Of a DNA stretch of 64,000 nt, positions 34,107-43,123 are shown piece after piece (the stretch's first letter is position 1; every line of letters begins with the position of its first letter). The translations under genes were made by a program, and so were the position numbers. Where the stretch lies: NCBI RefSeq assembly GCF_001605725.1, contig NZ_CP011530.1, forward strand, positions 3,782,001 to 3,846,000. Direction: 5' to 3'. This DNA is from Mycobacteroides immunogenum. Its GTDB lineage: Bacteria > Actinomycetota > Actinomycetes > Mycobacteriales > Mycobacteriaceae. The notes beneath the pieces are model-generated. The model was not told where the DNA came from, did not search any database, and worked only from the letters and a program-made list of their open reading frames with translations.

Positions 34107-34942
34107 AGCGGCCACGCCTCGACGTTGAAGTGAGCCATCGCCGCGGCAGCGGTGTAGGTGCTGGAGCCTGCTTGGCGTTCACAGCGGATGTGCACGGTCG
34201 CCGAAGCGCCTGCGGCGATGGTGTCGTACCCGTCCGCGGAGGTGCCCTCTTGGATGGGCTTGCCGGGCGAGAACGCCAGCCGATCAACTTGGGCGATGCC
34301 GACGCAGCGGCCCACGATGTTGCCGTCGGCCTCACCATTGAGCCGCGCCAGCAGGTTCACCCGCACATCAGCGGCTTCACCGGTGATGACGGTGAAGCCC
34401 TGCGCACGGATGCGCCTGGCCCACGGCCGGGCCGGGATGTTGATCTGCGCGTGGGTGGCGTTGACATTGCCCGAGCCGATATTGCTGATCGATCCGGGAT
34501 AGAACACCTCGGGCAGCTTGTACGGGACAAGCTCGAAACCATCGGCGCCGGCCTCGACCGCCGGGAGCCACCCCGCCTTTGGGGTCGCTGACAGATCAGC
34601 CGGGTTCCACACCATCGTGCCCGGTTCGCCGTCCTTGCCCACGTGCAGCGCCAGGTGCATCTTCCACACCCCGGGCGCGGTGGAAGTCGGTGGCGAGATG
34701 AGTTCGAAGAACGCCGAATCCGGCGTCGTGTCCCCGAACGCCAGTGGGGTGAGCGCGATAGCAGGGTCCAAGCCCGCGGGTTGTCCGGGTGGGCCCTGTT
34801 CGACGGCCGAGACACCGCCGACGATGCCGCCGTCTTCGCGCAACAGCACATGCGCCACACCGGTGCCATCGACAGGAACCAGGGTGATTCCCTGGCCCTG
34901 GTAGTAGCGGGCACCGTTGAAATCGACTATCGGCCAAGCCAT
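34103..34942 (-). CDS. Minor tail protein
   Basis: A 279-residue protein with a typical mycobacteriophage minor-tail start (MAWPIVDFNGARYYQGQGITLVPVDGTGVAHVLLREDG) and a C-terminal beta domain (ATVHIRCERQAGSSTYTAAAAMAHFNVEAW). It follows the 568-residue tail protein after 15 bases. It is expected at the tail tip as part of the baseplate hub or its collar. Confidence 0.8.
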   Translation of the reverse strand: MAWPIVDFNGARYYQGQGITLVPVDGTGVAHVLLREDGGIVGGVSAVEQGPPGQPAGLDPAIALTPLAFGDTTPDSAFFELISPPTSTAPGVWKMHLALHVGKDGEPGTMVWNPADLSATPKAGWLPAVEAGADGFELVPYKLPEVFYPGSISNIGSGNVNATHAQINIPARPWARRIRAQGFTVITGEAADVRVNLLARLNGEADGNIVGRCVGIAQVDRLAFSPGKPIQEGTSADGYDTIAAGASATVHIRCERQAGSSTYTAAAAMAHFNVEAWPL

Positions 34943-34957
34943 ATGAGATACCTCCGG

Positions 34958-36664
34958 TCAGGACTGGGGGGCCAGGGTGATGACGTTGATGGCTTCGAAG
35001 GCGCCGGTAATGAAGCGCTGGATCCTGCCCAGCGGGGCTTCGTCGCGGCGGCCATCGCCGAGCTGCACCAGCAGCGTCTGCTCAGTAGCAGTGATGCGCC
35101 ACATGGTGTTTTCGATGTAGTCGGTGACCATCTTGGTGCGGCGGTGATACACCAGCGACATCAAGCCACCCTCGAAAATGTCTCTGTCCAAGGCGTATTG
35201 GTCACCGTTACGGAACGTGACCTGCGCCGTGGTCGCGCCTTGGGCATCGAAGATCGCGTTGATGAACGCAAACATGGTTTCGATGTTGTACGGGGCACTC
35301 GCGGTGGGATAGAACCGCTCGATCGCCGGATGGAACGGGCCCACCTCGTCGCGGACCTCGTACACCTGCACCAGCTGGAACGCCAAGAAGCTGTTGTTCA
35401 GGAACCCCGAGAGCAGATCCGAGGGGATCCCGGAGAACCCCACCACGATCATCAGCGAATCGATCAACCACGCAAACGTGGCATTCATCAAGTCGTTCAG
35501 CCACTTTGGGCTACGCCCTCCGATGATGTGCTGCCAGCCCTCGGGGGTGTGATCGGCGATCTCGGCGCTGATGATATTGGAGTCTTCGCCCTCTTCGGGG
35601 GCCACGATGTAGGCGTAGGGCTGCTCGAAATCCACACCGAGCGTGGGGGCGTAGAACACCCCATCCATGCCCGGCACCTGCTTGATGACCGGGGCGAAAA
35701 TCCCGCCAAGGGATCCACCCAGGTCGATGACGGTCTTGATGACCGAATCGGCGACGGTCTTGGTGGGGCCAGAGATTTGTTGGCGGTCCCGGGTGGAAAA
35801 CACGTAGGTCGGTGAATCCAGGTTGGCCCACTTGTCCGGCTGCGGGTCGCCCGGCCGGAACAGGTCCATGCGGGTGTCGACGCCGTAGGCGCGGGTGACA
35901 TCCTTGATGACCGTGCCGCAGGTTTCCATGCGAACGGTCTTGGCGCACATCGGTGATGTGTCCAGGAAAGGGTTGGTGCGCGTGACGTAGGTGGGGGTGC
36001 GCAGCATCCGCCCGAATGTCTGCGGCGTGAGCCCGTCGCGCTTGAGGGCCTGCAAGATGGTGCCGAACCATGCCCGGGTATCGCCGTTCAGCGAGAGGCC
36101 GTTGTTGACGAATTCCAGCCAGCCGGACTGGATGCGCATGGCGCACTCGGCGACCATGTTCTCCACGCAGGTCTGCAGTGCCCACATGAAGATCGCATGC
36201 GAAACGGGCTGGGCCGCCAACGGAAGCCACCATGTCGGCCAGATGACGTAATAGTTGAGGATGTCCCAAATACCGCGCATCTCAACGTTTCCCGTCCACG
36301 TGCCGCGTTCGTAGCGGTAGCGGTGGACCTTGGTGTAAAAGTTGGTGCGGCCCCCGGCGGTTTCCATCTCGACACCGACCAGGGTTTTGCGGCAGTCCAT
36401 GAACATCTGAATCAGCGGTGAGCTGCCCTTGAGGGTCAGCTTTCCGGTGGGGCAATCGTTACGGGGCTTGGCGCCCGTGCCCTCGATGAGATCTGAGCCC
36501 ACCGAGGCCATCGGGGTCCACATCTTGTCGCAGACGGTGAACCGATAGCTGGTGTCTACCTTGGACTTTTTCTCGGTCAAGGCTCGCGCGGTGGCGGCGA
36601 TGCGCGCGATATCGCCCGAGCGTTTGGCCGCTTCCCAGAGCTGCTCGTCGGATAGACCCATCAC
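34958..36664 (-). CDS. Minor tail protein, Gp37-like (ReqiPepy6 type)
   Basis: A 568-residue protein resembling the actinophage Gp37-like tail family: a helical start, then YRFTVCDKMWTPMASVG, a Trp-rich region (NYYVIWPTWWLPLAAQPVSHAIFMWALQTCVENMVAE), and a late conserved block (EVGPFHPAIERFYPTASAPYNIETMFAFINAIFDAQGATTAQVTFRNGDQYALDRDIFEGGL). Such proteins sit in the tail hub near the tape measure tip. Position, second after the tape measure, fits. ATG at 36664 or 36661 may start it. Confidence 0.82.
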   Translation of the reverse strand: MMGLSDEQLWEAAKRSGDIARIAATARALTEKKSKVDTSYRFTVCDKMWTPMASVGSDLIEGTGAKPRNDCPTGKLTLKGSSPLIQMFMDCRKTLVGVEMETAGGRTNFYTKVHRYRYERGTWTGNVEMRGIWDILNYYVIWPTWWLPLAAQPVSHAIFMWALQTCVENMVAECAMRIQSGWLEFVNNGLSLNGDTRAWFGTILQALKRDGLTPQTFGRMLRTPTYVTRTNPFLDTSPMCAKTVRMETCGTVIKDVTRAYGVDTRMDLFRPGDPQPDKWANLDSPTYVFSTRDRQQISGPTKTVADSVIKTVIDLGGSLGGIFAPVIKQVPGMDGVFYAPTLGVDFEQPYAYIVAPEEGEDSNIISAEIADHTPEGWQHIIGGRSPKWLNDLMNATFAWLIDSLMIVVGFSGIPSDLLSGFLNNSFLAFQLVQVYEVRDEVGPFHPAIERFYPTASAPYNIETMFAFINAIFDAQGATTAQVTFRNGDQYALDRDIFEGGLMSLVYHRRTKMVTDYIENTMWRITATEQTLLVQLGDGRRDEAPLGRIQRFITGAFEAINVITLAPQS

Positions 36665-36704
36665 GAGATGGCCCCTGGATCGCAGGGGCGCAAGCCATGA
36701 CGCA

Positions 36705-38435
36705 TTAGAGCGGGTATCTCCGTCGCGGGGTGCCCGAGGCGATGATCTTGGAGTCGGCGTTGCCGCCCTCGATCGAGACCTTCACGAAATACGGCTGCGC
36801 CGGGTTGCCTGGTGACTTCGCCGGTATCGCAGCGTTTTTCGAGAAACGCCCCGTGAGGTACTTGTACAGCGGGCCTTGTGGGGCCCGGATGCCGAACAGT
36901 GATTCGATTTGTTCGGCGAACGCCGAGCCGTTCATCCCGGCAAAACTCATGAACTTGTCGATGGCGTCCTGGAAGATGTCGAGTTCCTGTGGTGAGGGCG
37001 GCACCGAGGTCAGGTCTTGCACGAGGGTGGTGTGCACGCGCGGATCGGTGCGCAACAACACCACCTGATTGGGCAGTAGCGGACCGAACTCGACGTACTC
37101 GCCCGAGCCGGGCCCGTCGTAGATCTTGACCTTCGTGAACGGCCCAAACAGGGTGTAGTCGTCGTACATGTCCTGATCGCCGATGTTGATGCGCTTGAGG
37201 AAACCGGTTTGTGCGATCTCGGCGTTATCGCCCGCGGAAATCTTGCGGATCGGGGCGGGGGTGGCCTGGGTGAGCACCGCCGAGGCGGCGAACGCACCGT
37301 TGCCGATGCCTCGGTGATCGGGCCCTAGTGGTGAGCCGGTGCCCGGTTCGGTGACCGACAGGATCTCTAATCCGTTGCGCAGGAATTTGAACGTGCGCAG
37401 ATTGCCGGTGTAGCCGCACACCAGCGTGAACTTCTCCCCCAGCATCGGCGGGATCACCATCGCCAGCGGCCACACACGCAGCGTGGTCTCAACGAAATTG
37501 ATCGTGTAGTACAGGCGCAGATATCCCGCGCCGTACTCGACGAACACCCCGTCGCCGGCCCAGCTGCCATCGGGGTTGCGGTTCATGCGGCCGCCCAAAA
37601 TGTTGCGCGCCGAATCGGGCAGCGACCATTCCTGAAAACCGCCGTGTACTTGGGAGATGACCTGGTTGTCGGTGTCGGTGTCGAAATCGGGCCAGGGCCC
37701 GTTGATGACCCGCCGTGAGGTGGTCAGCAGCAGATCGTCGGGGTCATCGACCCAGATCATCTGATCGCCGTTGGCGGTGCAGTAGCCCCCGCCGGTGCCG
37801 CTGTAGTGCTGCGGAACGTTCCCGAGGTTCTTGGTGTCTCGGTGATCAACAGCGAAGGTGTCGGTCATCGCGTCGTAGGTGAAGGTGAACGCGTCGGCGT
37901 GATCGAAGCTCTTCCAGGTGCCGGTGTCGGCCTGTAGCCGCAGCGTGGCCTTTTGTGCGGTGCCCTTGCGCATACCCGACACCGGATCGGGTTGCCCGCC
38001 TTGGAACCAGCGCACATCTGCCCACCAGTAGCCGGCCTCCTGGTCGAAGAAGTCCAACCGCGAGCACTTGATGGCATCGAGGGAATCGATCAGATGCCGA
38101 TACACCCGGCGCGTCGCGCGGGCGTTGCGGCCCCGGCATTTGACGGTGAGCTTGACCTCGACCGGATCCAGGAACGCATCGACGTGCAGTACACCGTCTT
38201 CGGTGGCGCCCTTCTGGGTGACGTGCTTCCACGGCGCGATCAAGCCCTCGAGGTCGACGACATGCACCGCTTCGGGCGCCAGGTGCGGGTCGGGTATTGC
38301 GTAGCCGCCGAGCATGAACATCTCGACCGACCCGTCATACGCGGTCAGGCGCATCATCGGTTTTTCACCGTTGACGAGGTGATACCAGCCGTGCGGGGTA
38401 ACCGGGTTGGCCGGATAGCGGATTGTCACGCTCAC
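36705..38435 (-). CDS. Minor tail protein, distal-tail (Dit-like) position
   Basis: A 576-residue protein directly after the tape measure gene, the usual place of the distal tail protein in siphophages. The N-terminus is beta-rich (TPHGWYHLVNGEKPMMRLTAYDGSVEMFMLGGY) with KCRGRNARATRRVYRHLIDSLD; the C-terminus contains a conserved helical tail and PLYKYLTGRFSKNAAIPAKSPG. I use the GTG at 38435 because it gives a GTGA overlap with the tape measure stop; the open frame reaching 38666 is inside the tape measure gene. Confidence 0.82.
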   Translation of the reverse strand: MSVTIRYPANPVTPHGWYHLVNGEKPMMRLTAYDGSVEMFMLGGYAIPDPHLAPEAVHVVDLEGLIAPWKHVTQKGATEDGVLHVDAFLDPVEVKLTVKCRGRNARATRRVYRHLIDSLDAIKCSRLDFFDQEAGYWWADVRWFQGGQPDPVSGMRKGTAQKATLRLQADTGTWKSFDHADAFTFTYDAMTDTFAVDHRDTKNLGNVPQHYSGTGGGYCTANGDQMIWVDDPDDLLLTTSRRVINGPWPDFDTDTDNQVISQVHGGFQEWSLPDSARNILGGRMNRNPDGSWAGDGVFVEYGAGYLRLYYTINFVETTLRVWPLAMVIPPMLGEKFTLVCGYTGNLRTFKFLRNGLEILSVTEPGTGSPLGPDHRGIGNGAFAASAVLTQATPAPIRKISAGDNAEIAQTGFLKRINIGDQDMYDDYTLFGPFTKVKIYDGPGSGEYVEFGPLLPNQVVLLRTDPRVHTTLVQDLTSVPPSPQELDIFQDAIDKFMSFAGMNGSAFAEQIESLFGIRAPQGPLYKYLTGRFSKNAAIPAKSPGNPAQPYFVKVSIEGGNADSKIIASGTPRRRYPL

Positions 38436-41400
38436 ATCCCCGGCCCAGAGTTGCGGGCCTGCTGATGGAAAGCGATATCGCGTCCGGTGCCGTCCTCGGT
38501 GGCGCGGTTGTTGGTGACGCTGATGTGCGTGTCCCCCGCTTTGCCTTGCCCGCCTTGTGCGTTCGGGTCGCCCTGGTTCGGGTTCGGTGGCGCGCTGGCC
38601 TTTCCTGCCACGTTCGGTATCGCCGGTGCGGCCCCGGCGACGCCGCCGAGAATCTTGCTCACCCAACTCTTGTTGGCCAGCTCCGAGCCGCCCGTGGGCA
38701 AGAACGTGTCCATGGCGCCCTGCACGCCGATGCCGGCGGCCTGGGCGCCGAACTGGATTGCCCTGTTGGCCAGCTTGATTCCGGTCTGCGCCGCTTGCCC
38801 GGCACCGGGGGCGAACATGTCGCCCACGCTTGCGGCCATCCCGATTGCGGTATCGATCGTTCCGCCGGGGGTGATGCCGATCCCGCCCGCACCGCTGCCG
38901 GTCGCCGGTTCCACCCCGCCGATGCGCGTTGAGGACGGGCTCCAGGCTTGCGCGGGCCCGGTGCCGCCACCCCAGCCGCCGCCAGCTGCCGGCATGCCCG
39001 TAGTCAGACCGGGATTGGTCAGCGCCGGGTCACTCATTACCGGGTCGTATCCGCCCAAGGCCGGGTTGCCTGTAACGGTCAAACCGGCAGCCGGGGAGGG
39101 TGCGCCCGAGGCGGGTGATGACGCCACAGCCGGTGCCGGTGCGCCCCCGCTGCCTGCGGGCCGGTAGTAGTGCGAGGTAAACGCCGGATCGTAAGCGCCC
39201 TGGCTGCCATCCATACCGCGCTGGGCGGCCGAGGCGTCGCTACCCCAGTTGATGTTGGTGCCGCCAGGCAACGTCGCTTGCATATGCGCGGGGTTGAACC
39301 CGACGCGGAAGTCACCATCCCCGCCCATACCCGGCAGGAAGCCGCGCCCCGTCAACCATTCGGCGGCATTGCCCGTCGAGAGGTTGCGGCCCGACGTGGG
39401 GCGACCATCGAGGATGTCGACCAGATCCTCGACGGCGCTGGAGCAATCGCCTATCCCCCGCGTGAGATCACCGACGCCGGCCTCCGATACATACCTGCCC
39501 GCCTTGACGTTCGACATCAGCGCCGCATCGCCCGGGTACGGCGCGTACCCGCCGCGCGCTGCGTATCCGCCGCCTCCGGCAGATCCGGCCGACGGCGCCA
39601 CACCGGTGTACTGCGGCCCGAACGCGCCTTGGGCGGCCAGGATGCCCATCGCGCCGTAGCCGCCCTTGGACGGGTTGACGGCGCTGATCGCACCGAGTTG
39701 CCCCAGTAGCGGTGCGGCGGCCATGTTGGCCAGGAACTTCACGAGGTTCTCTGCCATGCCGGGCAGGCCCTTGGAGATCCCGAAGTCCTTGTCGAGGGCG
39801 GCGCCGATCTGCCCCATGCCATCGGAAAGATCCTTGGCCGAACCTTCCATCTTTTTCCATGTACCTTGCTGGGCCTCGGCCAGTTTCATCTGCGCCGAGA
39901 CATAGGAACGCTCGGCGTCGGCGACCTGATTGCGTGCGCGCAGCAACCCATCCTGATCGGCGGTGCCCTGCTGCTCCAGGCGGATCAGCGCAATGCGGTC
40001 CTGCTCCAGGGAGTTCTTGGCGCGAATGGCCGACGACTCAGCGTCATACACGCGCATCGGGTCAACCTCGTAGCGCCCCAGACCGGCACCGCCCTTGGGC
40101 GAGGGCACCAGCGCCCCAGGGACACCGGGGGGCGCGGCGGCCAATCCCGGCGGCATAGAAACCGGAAGGGATTGCACCGACCACAGCTTCGGGTCGATCG
40201 GCGCCTTGGTTTTGTCGCCCTTGTCGGCGGCCTCGACCTGCTTCTTGGCCTCCTCGAACGGCATCCCGGGACCGATGCCACGGACCGCGGCGGCGCCCGG
40301 GTACCAGTCCTTGTAGAAGTTGGGGGCCGGTTCGGCGGGCGGGTTGAACTCCGGGATCGGGTTGCCGCCAGCATCGGTGATCTTGCCGTCGCGCGCCGAA
40401 ATGCCCGGGATGCGGCCGGTACTCGCCAGATCGAGCAGCTCATTCCATGCCGGGGTTCCCGACGCGGGCATCGGTGCCCCAGTCTTGAACGGGGACTGAG
40501 CAAGACGCTCATCGAAGTTGACGTTGCCGCGTTGGACCTGCTTGTCGAAATCGTTCTCGGTGAGCCGGTCAGAGATCCAGCCGGGAAGGCCCTGGCCGAT
40601 CCAGCGACCCAGACCGGAGTCGGCGAGCTTCTTGCCGATGCGGTCTATCTCATTGGAGATGGTGTCGCCGAGCTTGGTCCACCCGTTGGCGTGCTCCCCC
40701 AGCGCTTCAGAGGCCTTGTCGGTCTTACCTGTGATGTCCTCGAACTGCTCACCGGCCTTCTTGAGGTCCATGGCCGCAATCGCGGTGTTGGCCTCTTCCC
40801 ATCGCGTCTTGAACAGTGCCAGACCGATGTTGGTGCGCTGCTGCGGATCCTCGATCGCCGCCATCGCGACCAGGATGGCGTCAAACGCACTCTTGGCCTC
40901 TTGGCCGCCCGCGGCGAACGACTTCGACATGGCCTCCGAGTCGAATCCGAGAGCCTTGAATGCCGCCCGGGTGGTGGTGGAGCCGTCGTTGGCGCTGATC
41001 GCGAACTCGCGCAACGAATCAGCGGCCAGATCGGTGTTGCGGATGTTGGCTTCGAACATCTGGTTGATCAGGCCGAGGGTTTCAGACCCGGATAGTCCGA
41101 GGTTTTTGAAGTTGATGGCGTACTCATTGAGGGTGTCCATCATGTCGCCCGAGAGGTTGAGGCCCTTTTGCTGGGCGGCGATGATCAGATCGAAGGCGTC
41201 GACATAGCTTTTGACCATGCCGCCGGACACCAAACCGCGCGCACCCAGGGCCAGGGAGCGCGGGTCCTCTCCGGTGACCGACTGCGTGGTCGCCATCCGC
41301 TCGACGAACTTGCGGGCATCCTGTTCGTTGGTGTTGGCGCCGATCAACCGTGCCTGGAACCCGAGGTCGAGGATCGAGAGGTTCTCTTGCGCTGACTGCC

Positions 41401-42136
41401 CGAATCCCTTGGCCCACGCGCTACCTGCCGCGTCGCTGAGCTTGCTCATGGTGGCGGGGTCGATACCCATGCGGGTGCGGAACACATCCTCGACCCGCAG
41501 CTGGGCCATGCCATCGGCGATACCGTCGGCCAGCTGACGGCCCGCAAGAACGCCCACGGCGGCAAGGCCCATCAGGGCCATGCCGATCGGCCCACCGGCC
41601 GCGCCGAGACGAGCGATCGATGCCGCACCGCTTACGCCGCTGACGAACCCGCCCGAAAACCCGTCAGCCATGTCACGGCCAAGCTGGGCGGCCTGGCCGG
41701 CCTGGGCACGCATCCCGCCGGTGACATTCGTGTTGTTGCGGCGGCTAGCCTCGTCGGCCGCCTGTTGGTACTCCTTGTATGCCGCTGTGGCGTCGCGCAC
41801 TGCGCGTGATTCGGCGCGGCGGGCGGTTTCCACCTTCTCGGCCTGGCGGATAACGCGGGCGCCGTCGGCGTCGCTGTCGCGTAGACGCTGCAGCTGCGCC
41901 TCTTCGGATTTGAGTCGACCCACAGCATCGGATGCCTTGTCGTAGGCATCCGATGCCCTATCGCCCATGCGCTTAAGGGACTGCTCAACCTCTTTGGAGC
42001 TGCCCGAGAGAGCGTTGGCGAACTCGCGGCCGGCGTCCTTGCCCGCGTTGCCGAACGTGCGGGTGGCATCATCAGCGACCCGCTTCCACGACCGGTGATC
42101 AGCGGCGGCACCGATAGGGATCTCGACGGACATCAC
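38432..42136 (-). CDS. Tape measure protein
   Basis: The longest gene in the phage region, 1234 residues. The first 200 residues are coiled coil (KEVEQSLKRMGDRASDAYDKASDAVGRLKSEEAQLQRL). A hydrophobic part follows (GAAGGPIGMALMGLAAVGVLAGRQLADGIADG), then a TP901-type tape measure core (ALGARGLVSGGMVKSYVDAFDLIIAAQQKGLNLSGDMMDTLNEYA). The C-terminal third is Gly/Pro-rich and contains CSSAVEDLVDILDGRPTSGRNLSTGNAAEWLTGRGF, a segment resembling NlpC/P60-like cysteine peptidases that could help cell-wall entry. It sets tail length and starts 11 bases after the assembly chaperone. Confidence 0.93.
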   Translation of the reverse strand: MMSVEIPIGAAADHRSWKRVADDATRTFGNAGKDAGREFANALSGSSKEVEQSLKRMGDRASDAYDKASDAVGRLKSEEAQLQRLRDSDADGARVIRQAEKVETARRAESRAVRDATAAYKEYQQAADEASRRNNTNVTGGMRAQAGQAAQLGRDMADGFSGGFVSGVSGAASIARLGAAGGPIGMALMGLAAVGVLAGRQLADGIADGMAQLRVEDVFRTRMGIDPATMSKLSDAAGSAWAKGFGQSAQENLSILDLGFQARLIGANTNEQDARKFVERMATTQSVTGEDPRSLALGARGLVSGGMVKSYVDAFDLIIAAQQKGLNLSGDMMDTLNEYAINFKNLGLSGSETLGLINQMFEANIRNTDLAADSLREFAISANDGSTTTRAAFKALGFDSEAMSKSFAAGGQEAKSAFDAILVAMAAIEDPQQRTNIGLALFKTRWEEANTAIAAMDLKKAGEQFEDITGKTDKASEALGEHANGWTKLGDTISNEIDRIGKKLADSGLGRWIGQGLPGWISDRLTENDFDKQVQRGNVNFDERLAQSPFKTGAPMPASGTPAWNELLDLASTGRIPGISARDGKITDAGGNPIPEFNPPAEPAPNFYKDWYPGAAAVRGIGPGMPFEEAKKQVEAADKGDKTKAPIDPKLWSVQSLPVSMPPGLAAAPPGVPGALVPSPKGGAGLGRYEVDPMRVYDAESSAIRAKNSLEQDRIALIRLEQQGTADQDGLLRARNQVADAERSYVSAQMKLAEAQQGTWKKMEGSAKDLSDGMGQIGAALDKDFGISKGLPGMAENLVKFLANMAAAPLLGQLGAISAVNPSKGGYGAMGILAAQGAFGPQYTGVAPSAGSAGGGGYAARGGYAPYPGDAALMSNVKAGRYVSEAGVGDLTRGIGDCSSAVEDLVDILDGRPTSGRNLSTGNAAEWLTGRGFLPGMGGDGDFRVGFNPAHMQATLPGGTNINWGSDASAAQRGMDGSQGAYDPAFTSHYYRPAGSGGAPAPAVASSPASGAPSPAAGLTVTGNPALGGYDPVMSDPALTNPGLTTGMPAAGGGWGGGTGPAQAWSPSSTRIGGVEPATGSGAGGIGITPGGTIDTAIGMAASVGDMFAPGAGQAAQTGIKLANRAIQFGAQAAGIGVQGAMDTFLPTGGSELANKSWVSKILGGVAGAAPAIPNVAGKASAPPNPNQGDPNAQGGQGKAGDTHISVTNNRATEDGTGRDIAFHQQARNSGPGM

Positions 42137-42147
42137 TCACCTCCAGT

Positions 42148-42510
42148 TCATTGATCGCCGAACACGTCATCGAGCAACTCATCGCGCGCCGACTCGACGA
42201 ATTCGGTTTCAGCGCAATCAAGTTCGTGCTGCCTGCGCGATTGCAGCGGCGATGAGTACTTGGTGTACATGTACTCGTGCGGGGTGCCGGCGTACTTGCT
42301 GGCGCGGTAGGCGGCCAGCTCGTTGTGCGTTTCGGCGGTGATCTTCTGCATGACCGTCCAGTCGCCGTCACGCCCAAACGGCGGTGGCGCATGGGTTTTG
42401 AACTCCGAGTCTTCGGGCAGCTGGTGGATCAGCACCAGCAGTTGACGGCTGGACAGGACCAGGGCGCCGCGCTCATCACGGGTGCCCTGGTGCCAATCGG
42501 CGATGCGCAC
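42148..42510 (-). CDS. Tail assembly chaperone, downstream frame (frameshift-expressed part)
   Basis: These 120 residues (from a GTG at 42510) are the best-defined part of an open frame that continues upstream without stop past the end of the previous gene. The content is charged and helical (VMQKITAETHNELAAYRASKYAGTPHEYMYTKYSS). In siphophages this second frame before the tape measure is made as a fusion with the first chaperone by programmed frameshifting. No ribosome site precedes the GTG, which supports fusion. Slipping at 42580-42583 would give a product of about 292 residues ending here. Confidence 0.78.
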   Translation of the reverse strand: MRIADWHQGTRDERGALVLSSRQLLVLIHQLPEDSEFKTHAPPPFGRDGDWTVMQKITAETHNELAAYRASKYAGTPHEYMYTKYSSPLQSRRQHELDCAETEFVESARDELLDDVFGDQ

Positions 42511-42571
42511 ACCACGAAAACGCAGATCAGCTTCGATCGCATTGGGCCAGCGGCACCACAGCGCTACTGCC

Positions 42572-43027
42572 TCAATTACTTTTGGAGTCGATCTTTGTCC
42601 GCTCCTCGAGCTGGCGCTGCATCAGCTTCCAGTGCGTATCGATCTGGCCGGGCACACCGCCCGCCGCCAGGAACTTGGTGTAGGTGTCCTGGCCCATGAG
42701 CGCGATGCACAGCTGCTCGTCGGGGTCGAAGTCTTTGCCGTCCTTGAGATATGGGTAGATGGTGCGTTCGACCTGCTTGCCCTCAACAAGCGGGTGATCG
42801 ACCAGCTCGGTGTCGAGGTTTTTCATGTCCCGCTGGTAGTCGCGGTACCGCTTGCGCTGCTCGGTATCAAGAAACGCGGGATTGGGCAGCTCCCACGTTG
42901 CGCCGCCGCCGAGATCGAACAACACACCGGCCATGAACCCCAGATGATCGGCGGCCTGCTCGCGGGCCTTGCGGGGATCAACGGGGTGCAGAACGTCCTG
43001 GGTGTCTTCGGTGTGCTTGGTGCTCAT
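42572..43027 (-). CDS. Tail assembly chaperone, upstream frame
   Basis: A 151-residue acidic protein between the major tail protein and tape measure genes, in the place of lambda gpG. It contains RKAREQAADHLGFMAGVLFDLGGGATWELPNPAFLDTEQRKRYRDYQRDMKNLDTE. It coats or chaperones the tape measure during tail assembly. Close to its end, the codons TCC AAA AGT allow ribosomes to slip into the downstream frame. A good AAAGGAAC site precedes the ATG. Confidence 0.88.
   Translation of the reverse strand: MSTKHTEDTQDVLHPVDPRKAREQAADHLGFMAGVLFDLGGGATWELPNPAFLDTEQRKRYRDYQRDMKNLDTELVDHPLVEGKQVERTIYPYLKDGKDFDPDEQLCIALMGQDTYTKFLAAGGVPGQIDTHWKLMQRQLEERTKIDSKSN
42580..42586 (-). other. Predicted programmed +1 (or -2) frameshift site
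   Basis: The sequence TCCAAAA (zero frame TCC AAA AGT) sits four codons before the stop of the first chaperone. A Lys tRNA on AAA can re-pair with AAA after moving one base forward, entering the downstream frame (GTA ATT GAG ...). The -1 frame hits TAA at once, so the usual -1 slip is excluded. A -2 slip upstream would also work. Confidence 0.55.
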
Positions 43028-43123
43028 GACTGTTCCTTTCGGGCTGTTGGGCTTGGGCTTTCGGGCTGGGAAACAGTGAGGCCCACCTGGCGGGCGCAGC
43101 CCAACGCCCGCCAGGTGAGATCT

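Noticed and set aside
36705..38666. 653-codon version of the distal tail gene
   Set aside because: The added residues are Arg/Gly shadows of the tape measure end. The GTG at 38435 with GTGA overlap is the better start.
39866..41095. Plus-strand open frame of 409 codons over the tape measure gene
   Set aside because: It is a GC-driven shadow of the tape measure coding frame, without a ribosome site or motif.
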